DNA of 45,495 nucleotides from Gammaproteobacteria bacterium (GTDB lineage Bacteria; Pseudomonadota; Gammaproteobacteria; GRL18): positions 1-45,495 of the forward strand of contig JAPHSW010000242.1 of NCBI GenBank assembly GCA_026196615.1, written 5' to 3'. The translations under genes were made by a program, and so were the position numbers. The notes under the pieces were generated by a model. The model saw only the letters and a list, made by a program, of their open reading frames with translations. It was not told where the DNA came from and made no database searches. Of this stretch, positions 17,037 to 25,165 are shown in pieces. Numbering within the stretch: position 1 is the stretch's first letter; the number at the start of each line of letters is the position of its first letter.

Positions 17037-17348
17037 ATGAGCCTTCAGAATATAATTGAAGAAAAATTAAGCCAGGCTTTTACTCCAGACTATTTACTGG
17101 TTGAAAACGAAAGTCATATGCATAATGTACTTGCAGGTTCTGAAATGCACTTCAAAATTCAGATTGTATCGGCTGATTTTGATGGTCAAATGTTGTTAAA
17201 ACGACATAGGGCAGTCAACAAAGTGCTTGAAGAAGAGTTGGCTGGTCCCATTCATGCGTTATCGATGCATACGTTTACCAAAGAAGAATGGGAACAACGA
17301 AATGGTCAGGTACCAACATCTCCCCCTTGCCAGGGAGGCGGTAAATAA
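17037..17348 (+). CDS. bolA: BolA family protein
   Basis: The 103-residue product has the BolA fold pattern: a short helix, VENESHMHN with conserved His, then GSEMHFKIQIVSADFDG, RHRAVNKVLEEEL and HALSMHTFTKEEW. The C-terminus SPPCQGG matches true BolA (E. coli SPPCRG) rather than the short IbaG type. BolA proteins work with monothiol glutaredoxins in iron-sulfur/iron handling and affect morphology genes. The start is the ATG at 17037, with AGGTG 9 nt upstream; a GTG at 17025 is less likely. Only minor non-coding sequence separates it from thioredoxin. Confidence 0.85.
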   Translation: MSLQNIIEEKLSQAFTPDYLLVENESHMHNVLAGSEMHFKIQIVSADFDGQMLLKRHRAVNKVLEEELAGPIHALSMHTFTKEEWEQRNGQVPTSPPCQGGGK

Positions 17349-17417
17349 ACTGTCTTAAATACCATATTTTTAACTTAAGTAATTAACTAAAGCTATTAAC
17401 TATAAAAAGGAACGATC

Positions 17418-17798
17418 ATGGCGACTATTGAGGTCACAGCAGAAAATTTTAATGAAGTGATTAGCAATAATGAATTTGTTATTGTTGATTTCTGGGCTCC
17501 ATGGTGTGGTCCTTGTAAAGGTTTTGCTCCAGTTTATGAAGAGCTGTCTGAGAAATACCCAGACATTGTTTTTGCCAAGATCAATACTGAAGAAGAGCAA
17601 CAACTTGCGGGTGAATTCCAAATTCGTTCGATTCCAACTCTGATGATTTTCCGTGAGCAAATCATTTTATTTTCACAGCCAGGTGCTTTACAAGGTTCTC
17701 AATTAGAACAGGTCATAGAACAAGCAAAAGGTCTGGACATGGATGAAGTGAAAAAAGATATTGAACAACAGCAAGCAGAACAAGAAACCAAGCAATAA
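17418..17798 (+). CDS. Thioredoxin
   Basis: The 126-residue thioredoxin has the active site WCGPC (Cys30, Cys33), conserved Asp24 in DFWAPW and cis-Pro in RSIPTLM. It lacks a signal peptide and should be a cytoplasmic disulfide reductase. The last about 20 residues (KKDIEQQQAEQETKQ) are a charged tail beyond the usual 105-110 residue length. The second Cys-flanking residues (KGFAP) differ slightly from TrxA (KMIAP), so it may be an accessory thioredoxin, and no trxA symbol is given. AAGGA precedes the ATG. Confidence 0.88.
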   Translation: MATIEVTAENFNEVISNNEFVIVDFWAPWCGPCKGFAPVYEELSEKYPDIVFAKINTEEEQQLAGEFQIRSIPTLMIFREQIILFSQPGALQGSQLEQVIEQAKGLDMDEVKKDIEQQQAEQETKQ

Positions 17799-17828
17799 TA
17801 CTGAGCTTGTGTCTTTCAATCTCGGTTT

Positions 17829-17858
17829 CTTTATTCAAACTATTGTATTTGAATAAAG
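17829..17858 (+). terminator. Stem-loop after the thioredoxin gene
   Basis: CTTTATTCAAA (17829-17839) and TTTGAATAAAG (17848-17858) form an 11-bp perfect stem with an 8-nt loop. It has low GC and no U-run afterwards, so termination would be weak; an mRNA 3'-end protecting role is possible. Confidence 0.45.
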
Positions 17859-17872
17859 TCGAACCTACATTT

Positions 17873-17910
17873 CTAGTGTATATAGCTTGTTAAATGTATA
17901 TATGCACTAG
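17873..17910 (+). promoter_or_regulatory. Dyad upstream of hemH
   Basis: CTAGTG with TATATA (17873-17884) is mirrored by TATATAT and CACTAG (17897-17910) around a 12-nt AT-rich centre, ending 17 nt before the hemH ATG. It could be an operator or a 5'-UTR hairpin controlling ferrochelatase, or part of an AT-rich promoter. AAGGA at about 17916 is the ribosome site. Confidence 0.35.
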
Positions 17911-17927
17911 TCGCTAAGGATTCGTAA

Positions 17928-19034
17928 ATGAAATTTCATGCAGAAGAGTTTAAGCATGACCAACCTGAAAAAATTGGTGTACTATTAGTAAATCTGGGTT
18001 CACCTGATGCACCCGATTCTGCTTCTATACGTCGATTTCTTAAAGAATTTTTATCTGATCAACGTGTCATAGAAATACCACAGATATTTTGGCAGTTGAT
18101 TCTAAACTTAGTGATTTTGCCTTTTCGGCCCCGTAAACTTGTACCATTGTATCAGTCCATCTGGACGCCTGAAGGCTCTCCTTTAGTCTCTATTGCTGAA
18201 AAACAAAAAAATAAGTTGGCTGAGTTTTTTTTAAATAAAAAAAGTTTAAATATAGAAAATTCTGAAAAAAAAGATACTGAATTTAGTTTTGCCCTGGCAA
18301 TGCGTTATGGTAAACCTGATATCCGTTCGGCTCTACGTCAACTGACGCGTGATAATGCCCATAAAATTTTAGTTTTTCCAACCTATGCCCAATATTCAGG
18401 GACAACGACAGCTTCTATTTTTGATGCGGTGAGTTCAGAACTACAACAATGGCGCTGGATACCTGAGTTGCGTTTTATCAATAATTTTCATGATGATGAT
18501 CCGTATATTCAAGCTCTGGCTAATTCAGTGCTGGCTTACTGGCAATCCCATAAAAAAGGTCAAAAGTTAATCATGTCTTTTCATGGTTTACCCAAGCGTA
18601 ACCTTTTAAATGGTGATCCCTATTATTGCCAATGTCATACAACAGCCCGTTTGGTGGCCGAAAAATTAAACCTGGATGAATCACAGTGGTTAGTTACTTT
18701 CCAATCTCGTTTTGGTAAAGCAGAATGGTTAAAACCGTACACCAGTCAAACCTTAGAGGAATTGGCAGAGCAGGGTGTTCATTCAGTTGATGTGATATGC
18801 CCAGGGTTCTCTATTGATTGTCTTGAAACTCTTGAAGAAATAGCTGTTGAAAACAGAGATGTTTTTCTTAATGCGGGAGGTCAGGAGTACCAATATATTC
18901 CTGCGTTAAATGACTCTGAAGAAAATATTACAGCAATGGCATCTTTAATTGAACAACACACTCAGGGGTGGGAAGTTATAACAGAAGCTGAACAATTGCA
19001 GAGTAGAGAAAAAAGGAAAGAAGAAAAAAAGTAG
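17928..19034 (+). CDS. hemH: Ferrochelatase
   Basis: The 368-residue enzyme inserts Fe2+ into protoporphyrin IX in the last step of heme synthesis. Family marks are GVLLVNLGSPDAP at the N-terminus, FLSDQRVIEIP, the active-site His in SFHGLPKRNL, GDPYYCQCHTTARL, the segment FQSRFGKAEWLKPYT and CPGFSIDCLETLEEI. The length fits bacterial HemH plus a short charged C-terminal tail. It is soluble or membrane-associated. Heme output is relevant to the globin chemoreceptor at the right end of the window. Confidence 0.95.
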   Translation: MKFHAEEFKHDQPEKIGVLLVNLGSPDAPDSASIRRFLKEFLSDQRVIEIPQIFWQLILNLVILPFRPRKLVPLYQSIWTPEGSPLVSIAEKQKNKLAEFFLNKKSLNIENSEKKDTEFSFALAMRYGKPDIRSALRQLTRDNAHKILVFPTYAQYSGTTTASIFDAVSSELQQWRWIPELRFINNFHDDDPYIQALANSVLAYWQSHKKGQKLIMSFHGLPKRNLLNGDPYYCQCHTTARLVAEKLNLDESQWLVTFQSRFGKAEWLKPYTSQTLEELAEQGVHSVDVICPGFSIDCLETLEEIAVENRDVFLNAGGQEYQYIPALNDSEENITAMASLIEQHTQGWEVITEAEQLQSREKRKEEKK

Positions 19035-19062
19035 AGACATTTTCTGCTGTCTCTACTCTTTA
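19031..19062. terminator. Bidirectional terminator between hemH and moeA
   Basis: GTAGAGACA (19031-19039) and TGTCTCTAC (19048-19056) form a 9-bp perfect stem that includes the hemH stop codon. A T-rich tract follows on the plus side and A-rich sequence precedes it, which serves the converging moeA transcript. Confidence 0.75.
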
Positions 19063-19080
19063 TTTCTTACTTTAAAAGGT

Positions 19081-20343
19081 TTAGCTGAGTAAACCTTCAA
19101 ATGGTTGCACATCAACCATTTCTCCAACCTCAATACTGCTGCTTTCTGCAGGAATAACAATAAAACAATTTGCTCGGCTCATTGCTGTGAGTACATGTGA
19201 TGCTTGAGTACCAGCGTTTTTAACTGTCAATTCTCCACTGTCTGATTGTTCCATGATACCTCTTTGAAAATCAGTTCTCCCTGGACGTTTTTTCAATAAT
19301 TCAGTGGTCTTAGCTTTAACGGTTAAAGGTAAGACGATGTCCTGACCTTTCATTCGTTTTAATGCTGGCTGGACAAATTGATAAAATGTTGCAATAACTG
19401 CAACAGGATTTCCAGGTAAACCAAAAAATAAGCTATTACCTATTGTTCCAAATGCCAGGGGTTTTCCTGGCTTCATAGAAATTTTCCAGAAATTGATTTT
19501 CCCTAGTTTTTCCAGTGTTTCTTTCACAAAGTCCGCTTCACCAACAGAAACTCCACCAGAGGTAATGACTGTGTCAGCCAATTCTGAGGCGGTGATGAAC
19601 GCTTCTTCTATCGCTTCGCGATCATCTGGGATTACCCCCATATCTATCATCTCAACATCCAGATTTTTTAATAATCCATAGAGTGAATAGCGGTTTGAGT
19701 CATAAATATCACCTTCATTCAAAGTTTCACCGATTGAGCGAAGCTCATCACCAGTGGAAAAGAAAGCGACTCTTATTTTTCTTGAAACACTGACTTCAGC
19801 AATTCCTTGAGTGGCAAGAAAAGCCAGGTCGGTTGGTGATAGTTTTTTGCCTTTGGATAAAAAAGTTTGTCCTGTCTTTAAGTCATCTCCAGCTTTACGA
19901 ACATTGGCATATGGTTTTGGAATGGTCGTAATGGTAACGTTTTGCTCATCATTCTTTTCGGTATGTTCTTGCATGACAATGGTATCAACGCCATTGGGTA
20001 CTTGAGCCCCGGTCATGATCCGAATCGCTTCACCAGGTGCTACTTCCCCTTTATAAGGATGACCTGCAAAAGATTGTCCGGCAACTTTTAATGTCAGAGT
20101 CGACTGATCATTAATATCGGTACTTTTGAAGGCATAGCCATCCATACCTGAATTATCACAAGGAGGGGTATTAAACGTTGCAATAATATCCTTTGCTAAA
20201 ACACGGCCAAGTGCCTGACGTAGATCGATTTTCTCTGTGCCTTTAACGGCTTTTATGTCACTAATGATTCGTTTTTGAACATCACTAACACTAAGAAAAT
20301 GATTGGTGCTAGATGAAACGGTGTCTTTTGTGGTCATTACCAT
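19081..20343 (-). CDS. moeA: Molybdopterin molybdenumtransferase MoeA
   Basis: The 420-residue enzyme inserts molybdate into adenylylated molybdopterin to form Mo cofactor. Seen motifs: LGRVLAKDI, PPCDNSGMDGYAF, IMTGAQVPNGVDTIVMQE, the MoaB/Mog-like core FFSTGDEL and TSGGVSVGEADFVKE, and KPGKPLAFG with LPGNPVAV. The C-terminal MoeA_C domain is present. Two ATGs (20343 and 20337) are possible starts, and the AGGA site does not decide clearly between them. It is 34 nt downstream of mobB in the same direction, forming a cofactor operon and implying molybdoenzymes elsewhere. Confidence 0.93.
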   Translation of the reverse strand: MVMTTKDTVSSSTNHFLSVSDVQKRIISDIKAVKGTEKIDLRQALGRVLAKDIIATFNTPPCDNSGMDGYAFKSTDINDQSTLTLKVAGQSFAGHPYKGEVAPGEAIRIMTGAQVPNGVDTIVMQEHTEKNDEQNVTITTIPKPYANVRKAGDDLKTGQTFLSKGKKLSPTDLAFLATQGIAEVSVSRKIRVAFFSTGDELRSIGETLNEGDIYDSNRYSLYGLLKNLDVEMIDMGVIPDDREAIEEAFITASELADTVITSGGVSVGEADFVKETLEKLGKINFWKISMKPGKPLAFGTIGNSLFFGLPGNPVAVIATFYQFVQPALKRMKGQDIVLPLTVKAKTTELLKKRPGRTDFQRGIMEQSDSGELTVKNAGTQASHVLTAMSRANCFIVIPAESSSIEVGEMVDVQPFEGLLS

Positions 20344-20377
20344 CTTTTCCTGTAATAAAATTCTGTATAAAGTTTGT

Positions 20378-20926
20378 CTATAATAGTTCTGTAATAAAGT
20401 TACTGATCTCAGTAATATTATTCAGATCAAGTGATGAACAGCTTGGTTTCTCATGTAGTGATTGATCGCTTGCTATTGCAATGATATTGGGATCGCCTGG
20501 ATATAGTAATGGTTTGCCTAGCCTGGGTCTATGCAATTCAATTTTACTGATAGGCTCATGTTTAAATCCCTCAACTAAAATGAGATCGGTTTTTTCTAGA
20601 TCCAGGTGAGGTAGTAATTCAAATAAGTCAGGGTCAGGCAAATTTTCAGGAAGAGGCTGTTTAAGTGGTTGCTCAACCATCAATGCCCAGCGCTTGGCAG
20701 AAGCTACCAACATTTGTTCTGCTCCAGCCTTTCGTAAACGATAACTGTCTTTGCCTGGCGTATCAATATCAAACTTTTCATGGTGGGTATGTTTTACCAT
20801 AGCAATACGAATATTGGCTTGATTTAGCTCAGGGATTAATTGTTCTAATAAAGTGGTTTTACCTGTTCCACTAAAGGCAGCAAAACCAAGCAAGGGAATA
20901 TCATTGTAAGTCGTGAGTGAAATCAT
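20378..20926 (-). CDS. mobB: Molybdopterin-guanine dinucleotide biosynthesis adapter MobB
   Basis: The 182-residue P-loop GTPase-like protein has Walker A FSGTGKTTLLEQL near residues 18-30 and the family segments MVKHTHHEKFDIDTPGKDSY, RLRKAGAEQ and LILVEGFKHEPISKIELHR. MobB assists MobA in forming the guanine dinucleotide form of Mo cofactor. It is transcribed ahead of moeA and divergent from nudF, with 89 bp between them. Confidence 0.92.
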   Translation of the reverse strand: MISLTTYNDIPLLGFAAFSGTGKTTLLEQLIPELNQANIRIAMVKHTHHEKFDIDTPGKDSYRLRKAGAEQMLVASAKRWALMVEQPLKQPLPENLPDPDLFELLPHLDLEKTDLILVEGFKHEPISKIELHRPRLGKPLLYPGDPNIIAIASDQSLHEKPSCSSLDLNNITEISNFITELL

Positions 20927-21015
20927 TAGAAAATTATATCATAATAATAGTGTTTAATAGCCTGAGCTTTATATTTAGGTGTATGGGCTTCTCAATTACG
21001 GACTCTTAGTAAAAA

Positions 21016-21717
21016 ATGAAAAAACTCACTTATTCAGATGTTGATATTCTGCAAAAAAAAGCCGGTTATCAAGGTTTTTTTAAGATCAATCAATACATTT
21101 TACAGCATCGTAAATTTGATGGGGGAAAAACCCAGAAGTTAACACGAGAATGTTTTGAAAGAGGTCATGCTGTTGGTGTGTTGGCATATGATCCCTGGCA
21201 GGACAGTGTTGTTTTTCTGGAGCAGTTTCGTATTGGTGCTTATGCTCATGAAAGAGATGTAGAATCCAATAGGGAATCAGTTGTTTCAAGTGAAAACCCA
21301 AGTCCCTGGTTGTTGGAGGTGATTGCGGGTATTGTTGAGCCAGAAGAATCTCAAATAGATGTTGCCCATCGTGAAGCTCATGAAGAAGCTGGACTAAAAC
21401 TGCTTGAATTGGAATCAATAGGAGAGTTTTACTCAAGTCCTGGTGGTTCTTCTGAAAATACTCAGCTGTATTGTGCTTGTGTAGACAGCACTGGTGTGGG
21501 AGGTATTCATGGTTTGGAAGAAGAAGGGGAAGATATTCGTGTATTTGTTGTTCCCTTTAATGAGGCTGTTCAACTACTTCGTGATGGGCGATTGAACAAT
21601 GCCTGTGCTATGATTTCAATGCAGTGGTTAATGTTGAATCATACTGATTTACAGTCAAGATGGAAAAATTTGTATATTGACCCTAAAATTCAGCAATCTG
21701 CTAAAGAAAAAGCTTAA
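21016..21717 (+). CDS. nudF: ADP-ribose pyrophosphatase (Nudix)
   Basis: The 233-residue hydrolase has a perfect Nudix box GX5EX7REUXEEXGU at residues 105-127 (GIVEPEE, then REAHEEAGL). The downstream Pro-Gly-Gly segment SSPGGSSENTQLY is typical of the NudF/ADP-ribose group, which cleaves ADP-ribose to AMP and ribose 5-phosphate. In E. coli nudF is followed by yqiB. Here a small flagellar-like gene, an HDOD gene and fliA lie between nudF and the yqiB homologue at 23718. The 3' end carries the sigma28-like promoter of the next gene. Confidence 0.9.
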   Translation: MKKLTYSDVDILQKKAGYQGFFKINQYILQHRKFDGGKTQKLTRECFERGHAVGVLAYDPWQDSVVFLEQFRIGAYAHERDVESNRESVVSSENPSPWLLEVIAGIVEPEESQIDVAHREAHEEAGLKLLELESIGEFYSSPGGSSENTQLYCACVDSTGVGGIHGLEEEGEDIRVFVVPFNEAVQLLRDGRLNNACAMISMQWLMLNHTDLQSRWKNLYIDPKIQQSAKEKA

Positions 21718-21728
21718 TGGGACGCTAA
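21702..21728 (+). promoter_or_regulatory. Sigma28 (FliA) type promoter inside the nudF 3' end
   Basis: TAAA at 21702-21705, a 15-nt spacer and GACGCTAA at 21721-21728 match GCCGATAA at 6 of 8 positions. Transcription would start near 21735, 26 nt before the small axial-like gene. Confidence 0.5.
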
Positions 21729-21760
21729 TAGCATAGAATCATATTTAGGAGTTTTGTTTG

Positions 21761-21991
21761 ATGTCAGACGTTTCAATATTGGGTATTGCCAGGACAGGTA
21801 TGCAGACAGGTCTTGATGGTATGAAAAAAAATGCCATTAGTATTGCCAGTAAGGACGCTATGCAAACACAAAATTCTCCTGTGAATGATATTGTTGATAT
21901 GAAAGTGAATAAATATCAAGTGCTTGCATCAGGTAAAGTAGTAGAAACCGTTGATGAAATGCTGGGTTCTCTCTTAGACGTAAAGGCCTGA
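21761..21991 (+). CDS. Miniature D0-only flagellar axial-like protein
   Basis: The 76-residue protein joins two parts seen at opposite ends of rod/hook proteins. The N-terminus (SILGIARTGMQTGLDGMKKN) follows the amphipathic pattern of the flagellar rod N-terminal helix. The C-terminus (KVVETVDEMLGSLLDVKA) strongly resembles the C-terminal helix of FlgE/FlgC-type proteins, which end T-x-DEML-xx-LL-x-hK. Everything between is missing, so only the D0 coiled-coil pair would remain. TAGGAG lies 9 nt before the ATG at 21761, which is preferred over a TTG at 21758. A FliA-type promoter precedes it. It may be an export substrate, a minor axial or cap element, or an export regulator. The function is unknown. 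Confidence 0.65.
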   Translation: MSDVSILGIARTGMQTGLDGMKKNAISIASKDAMQTQNSPVNDIVDMKVNKYQVLASGKVVETVDEMLGSLLDVKA

Positions 21992-22146
21992 AATTATTCT
22001 TTGCCGCTTTTTTAACTTTTAAAAACTCTTTTTTCTCTCCTGCTTTTCCAAAAAATCTATTCTATCTGGTACTATCTGCTATACTGAAACTTGAGCAAAT
22101 CAGTTGTTGTTTCAATTGTTTTGACTTATCTGAATACAGTTTTCAA

Positions 22147-22995
22147 ATGAAACAAAAAGGTTCAGTTATAAATATGACTGTTTGTTTAAATGAGCTTAAT
22201 GAACTACCACCACTATCAAGCTCAGCTCGAGAAATTCTTAAAATAATTCATGATGATGATGCTGATATTGCCCATTTTAGCCAAATAGTTGAACGTGATC
22301 CGGCTTTATTATCAAGAACAATTGGTCTGGCTAATTCTGCTTATTTTGGTAATCGAGCAGTGACTGATGTACAAAGAGCCATCATTGATGTGTTGGGGTT
22401 GCGTACGGCTAAAAATATTGTTTTGGGTGTTGTATTGGGAGGAATTTTTAATCCAAAATCATGTAAAGCATTTGATTTGCCGAGGTATTGGTTTGTTAGC
22501 CTGATGACTGCAACATTAGCACGAGATATTGCAATTGGGTTAAAAATGACTTCACTGGATGCAAATGAAGCTTACCTTAGCGGTATGTTGAATGAAATTG
22601 GCTTGATGGCCCTGGCTTATTTATACCCAGCTGAAATGGGGAGTGTGCTGAGTGATAGCGATACTTCAATCTATGAGAGTGAAAATGAGTTATTTGGTCA
22701 AAATCACTACGATATCAGTGCCCGTTTTTTAAATGACTGGCAACTCCCAGAATTTGTTACCGATGTTATGTTGGAGTCAAGTTTAAACTCAAAAAAGGAG
22801 TGTAGTAACTTATGTCATATTATTTATTTTGCAAACACTCTGTCTAATATGATTTATGACGATAGCACTATTAATATTTCAGAAATGAATATTCCTGATA
22901 TTGTGTTAGATGAAGCTCACCTTATTGATTCAATCATTAAAAATGCCAGTGGACAGGTAGATGCATACCGAGACATGGCAAATTTGTTGAGTTGA
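22147..22995 (+). CDS. HDOD domain signalling protein
   Basis: The 282-residue protein consists of a single HDOD domain, related to HD phosphohydrolases but without the catalytic His-Asp pairs. Typical segments are LPPLSSSAREILKIIHDDDA, RDPALLSRTIGLANSAYFG, AIIDVLGLRTAKNIVLG and AYLSGMLNEIGLMALAYLYP. HDOD proteins act as output or scaffold modules in chemotaxis, c-di-GMP and stress signalling. Its stop codon abuts the fliA start, so it is co-transcribed with fliA and may modulate it. An ATG at 22174 could also be the start, and neither has a strong ribosome site. Confidence 0.85.
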   Translation: MKQKGSVINMTVCLNELNELPPLSSSAREILKIIHDDDADIAHFSQIVERDPALLSRTIGLANSAYFGNRAVTDVQRAIIDVLGLRTAKNIVLGVVLGGIFNPKSCKAFDLPRYWFVSLMTATLARDIAIGLKMTSLDANEAYLSGMLNEIGLMALAYLYPAEMGSVLSDSDTSIYESENELFGQNHYDISARFLNDWQLPEFVTDVMLESSLNSKKECSNLCHIIYFANTLSNMIYDDSTINISEMNIPDIVLDEAHLIDSIIKNASGQVDAYRDMANLLS

Positions 22996-23703
22996 ATGTT
23001 TATGTATTCATCTGAAAGTAAAGAAATTGCTGAGCAATTGATAGAAAAATATGCTCCTCTGGTCAAAAAAATCGCTTATCATATGTCAGCACGGCTGCCT
23101 GCTGACATACATATTGATGATATTATTCAATCAGGTTTAATAGGGCTTCTGGATGCGGGCAAGCATTATGATCCCAAACAAGGTGCGCAATTTGAAACTT
23201 ATGCAACTATTAGAATTCGAGGGGCAATTTTAGATGAGGTCAGGCGAAGCGATTGGGCTCCAAAGTCAGTGCATAAAAAGGCAAGAGATTTATCTGCAAC
23301 GATACAAGAAATTGAGCGCAAAACAGGACGAGATGCCCGTGATATTGAAGTGGCACAGGAAATGGGGATTAGTATCACTGAATACTACCAAATTTTAAAA
23401 GATAGTAGTTCATGTCGAATGCTGAGTTTTGATGATTTGGGAACTGATGATACTCAAAGTTTGGGTATTTTTGAAGATAGGCAACAAAATGTGATGGATG
23501 AAATTTTAGGAGATGAATTTCAACAACGTTTGTCACAAGCAATTGCAGGTTTACCTGAACGTGAGAGAATGGTTATGTCGCTTTATTATGATACTGAAAT
23601 GAATTTAAAAGAAGTGGGTACATTAATTGGTATCAGTGAATCCAGAGTTAGTCAGTTGCTAAGCCAGGCACAGTTACGTTTACGTGCTCGAATAATGGGT
23701 TAG
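22996..23703 (+). CDS. fliA: Flagellar sigma factor sigma28
   Basis: The 235-residue sigma factor has region 2 (LVKKIAYHMSARLPADIHID, DDIIQSGLIGLLDAGKHYDP, FETYATIRIRGAILDEVR), region 3 (DWAPKSVHKKARDL) and region 4 (GLPERERMVMSLYYDTEMNL then GTLIGISESRVSQLLSQA). It recognises TAAA-N15-GCCGATAA promoters and runs late motility and chemotaxis genes. Its ATG directly follows the HDOD stop. In Pseudomonas-type genomes fliA follows flhF-fleN and precedes cheY-cheZ. None of these is here, so this fliA lies in a rearranged context between nudF and DUF1249. Confidence 0.95.
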   Translation: MFMYSSESKEIAEQLIEKYAPLVKKIAYHMSARLPADIHIDDIIQSGLIGLLDAGKHYDPKQGAQFETYATIRIRGAILDEVRRSDWAPKSVHKKARDLSATIQEIERKTGRDARDIEVAQEMGISITEYYQILKDSSSCRMLSFDDLGTDDTQSLGIFEDRQQNVMDEILGDEFQQRLSQAIAGLPERERMVMSLYYDTEMNLKEVGTLIGISESRVSQLLSQAQLRLRARIMG

Positions 23704-23717
23704 GCTTATTATTTTTT

Positions 23718-24221
23718 ATGACTCATACTATTAATCGCTCACAACATAAAACAACCACTCCTACGGGCTTATATGAGGCTAATTATCGCCGATTGATTCG
23801 TTTAGTACCTGAATTACGTCAATTAAGTGTAAATGAACGTCACAGTCTTTTTTCGTCAGAAATTACTATCCTTGTGTTAGAACAATATAAATACACAACA
23901 GTTGTTTCTATTAAACAGTCTTTGCAGCTCTCTATCTCTAAAGATGAAATTAATCAAAATAATAGACCATCAACTGATGTAAAAAAGTTCCACCCTATGA
24001 CGCATTTGAATTCAATTGATATGGAATTGCGAATTTGTCATGATGCTTGCCTGGTTGAAGTTATTGGTTATCAGGGAAAGTCTCCAGTCCAATCAGCTCT
24101 TGTTTATCCAAATAAACATATGTTGCAGATTGATGAAAAAAGACAACTTAATTTGTTTTTAAAAGATGTTCTGGAAAACTCATTAAAAACTGAATATTAT
24201 CTTAAACAGTCATTATCATAA
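23718..24221 (+). CDS. DUF1249 protein (YqiB-like)
   Basis: The 167-residue protein aligns with E. coli YqiB: YEANYRRLIRLVPE at the start, YKYTTVVSIKQ, MELRICHDACLVEVIGYQG and the C-terminal YPNKHMLQIDEKRQLNLFL. The function is unknown. A Lys/Asn-rich insert (about 78-95) makes it longer than YqiB (140). E. coli has nudF-yqiB-cpdA, so this gene marks the far end of an ancestral nudF-yqiB pair now split by motility genes. No cpdA is seen. Confidence 0.82.
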   Translation: MTHTINRSQHKTTTPTGLYEANYRRLIRLVPELRQLSVNERHSLFSSEITILVLEQYKYTTVVSIKQSLQLSISKDEINQNNRPSTDVKKFHPMTHLNSIDMELRICHDACLVEVIGYQGKSPVQSALVYPNKHMLQIDEKRQLNLFLKDVLENSLKTEYYLKQSLS

Positions 24222-24331
24222 GCGTATTCACTCTTGTTGTGAGAGCTGGTAAGCAAAGAGTAAATAAACGTTATATGCTCTTTTGAGAATAAAAAATTAA
24301 TAGTAATGAAAGGAAACCTAAAATAAATATT

Positions 24332-25078
24332 ATGGACAAGCTTATTTTTTTCGTACTTAGTTGTTTTATCTGGCAGGTATCGATTGCCAGCGCAGACGAT
24401 CTTGAACTTGGTATTCGTTTTTTTGAACAACAGGACTATGCGAAGGCTAAAAAACTTTGGCAACCTCTGGCTCACCAAGGTGATGCTAGAGCTCAATATA
24501 ATATGGCTCTTCTCTTAAATAAGGAGCTATTGAATAAAGACTCACTCAATAGTAAAAACGATGATAAAACTCAGAATATTTTACAAAGAGAAGAAGTTAA
24601 CCAATATCTGGCAATGAGCCGCTCAAAAGGGCTTGTGGATGGTTATTATGTTGGTATACCGACTATGGATACCTCTTTTATCCCACCTTCAAATGCCCAA
24701 CCTGTATCAGTAGAGGTAGAAAATAACAGTATTAATGAACCTTTGGACTGGCTCAATCAGCAGCAAAAAAGCACCTACACACTACAATTGGCAACAGGTA
24801 AAAGCTGGAAAAGTATGGAAGTCATGCAAAAAAAATTGATTTCCAGCCAATCATTATTGCAGCCTCAGAATGTCTTCATTCATGAAATTGATAAAAAGGT
24901 ACAAGAGAAGTTTGTGACTCGATATGTTCTTGTTTATGGCGTATTCGAAACCTACCAGGAAGCTAAAAGTGAAGTAGAAAAACTACCTGAATCAATACAA
25001 AAAGCCAGTCCCTGGATTAGACAATTCGGTGTGATACAGTCTATAGTTAATACTAAACAGAAGAATAAAAAAACTTAA
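24332..25078 (+). CDS. Secreted SPOR-domain protein with Sel1-like repeat
   Basis: The 248-residue protein has an N-terminal signal peptide (LIFFVLSCFIWQVSIASA, cleavage about residue 21). A Sel1/TPR-like helix pair follows (LGIRFFEQQDYAKAKKLWQP, HQGDARAQYNMALLL, about 27-63), then a polar linker and a C-terminal SPOR-like domain (about 147-240: TYTLQLATGKSW, RYVLVYGVFETYQEAKSEVE). SPOR domains bind denuded peptidoglycan at septa. It should be periplasmic. Its place before a sensor kinase and fliL suggests cell-wall or polar work, but no specific flagellar role is shown. It lacks a lipobox Cys at the signal junction. Confidence 0.75.
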   Translation: MDKLIFFVLSCFIWQVSIASADDLELGIRFFEQQDYAKAKKLWQPLAHQGDARAQYNMALLLNKELLNKDSLNSKNDDKTQNILQREEVNQYLAMSRSKGLVDGYYVGIPTMDTSFIPPSNAQPVSVEVENNSINEPLDWLNQQQKSTYTLQLATGKSWKSMEVMQKKLISSQSLLQPQNVFIHEIDKKVQEKFVTRYVLVYGVFETYQEAKSEVEKLPESIQKASPWIRQFGVIQSIVNTKQKNKKT

Positions 25079-25165
25079 ACTATTAATGGTTATTACATTG
25101 AGTATGAGTCATTTGACTTAGAAATAAGGACTGAGCTCTTTGGCCTTGTGTGTTATTAAATACTT

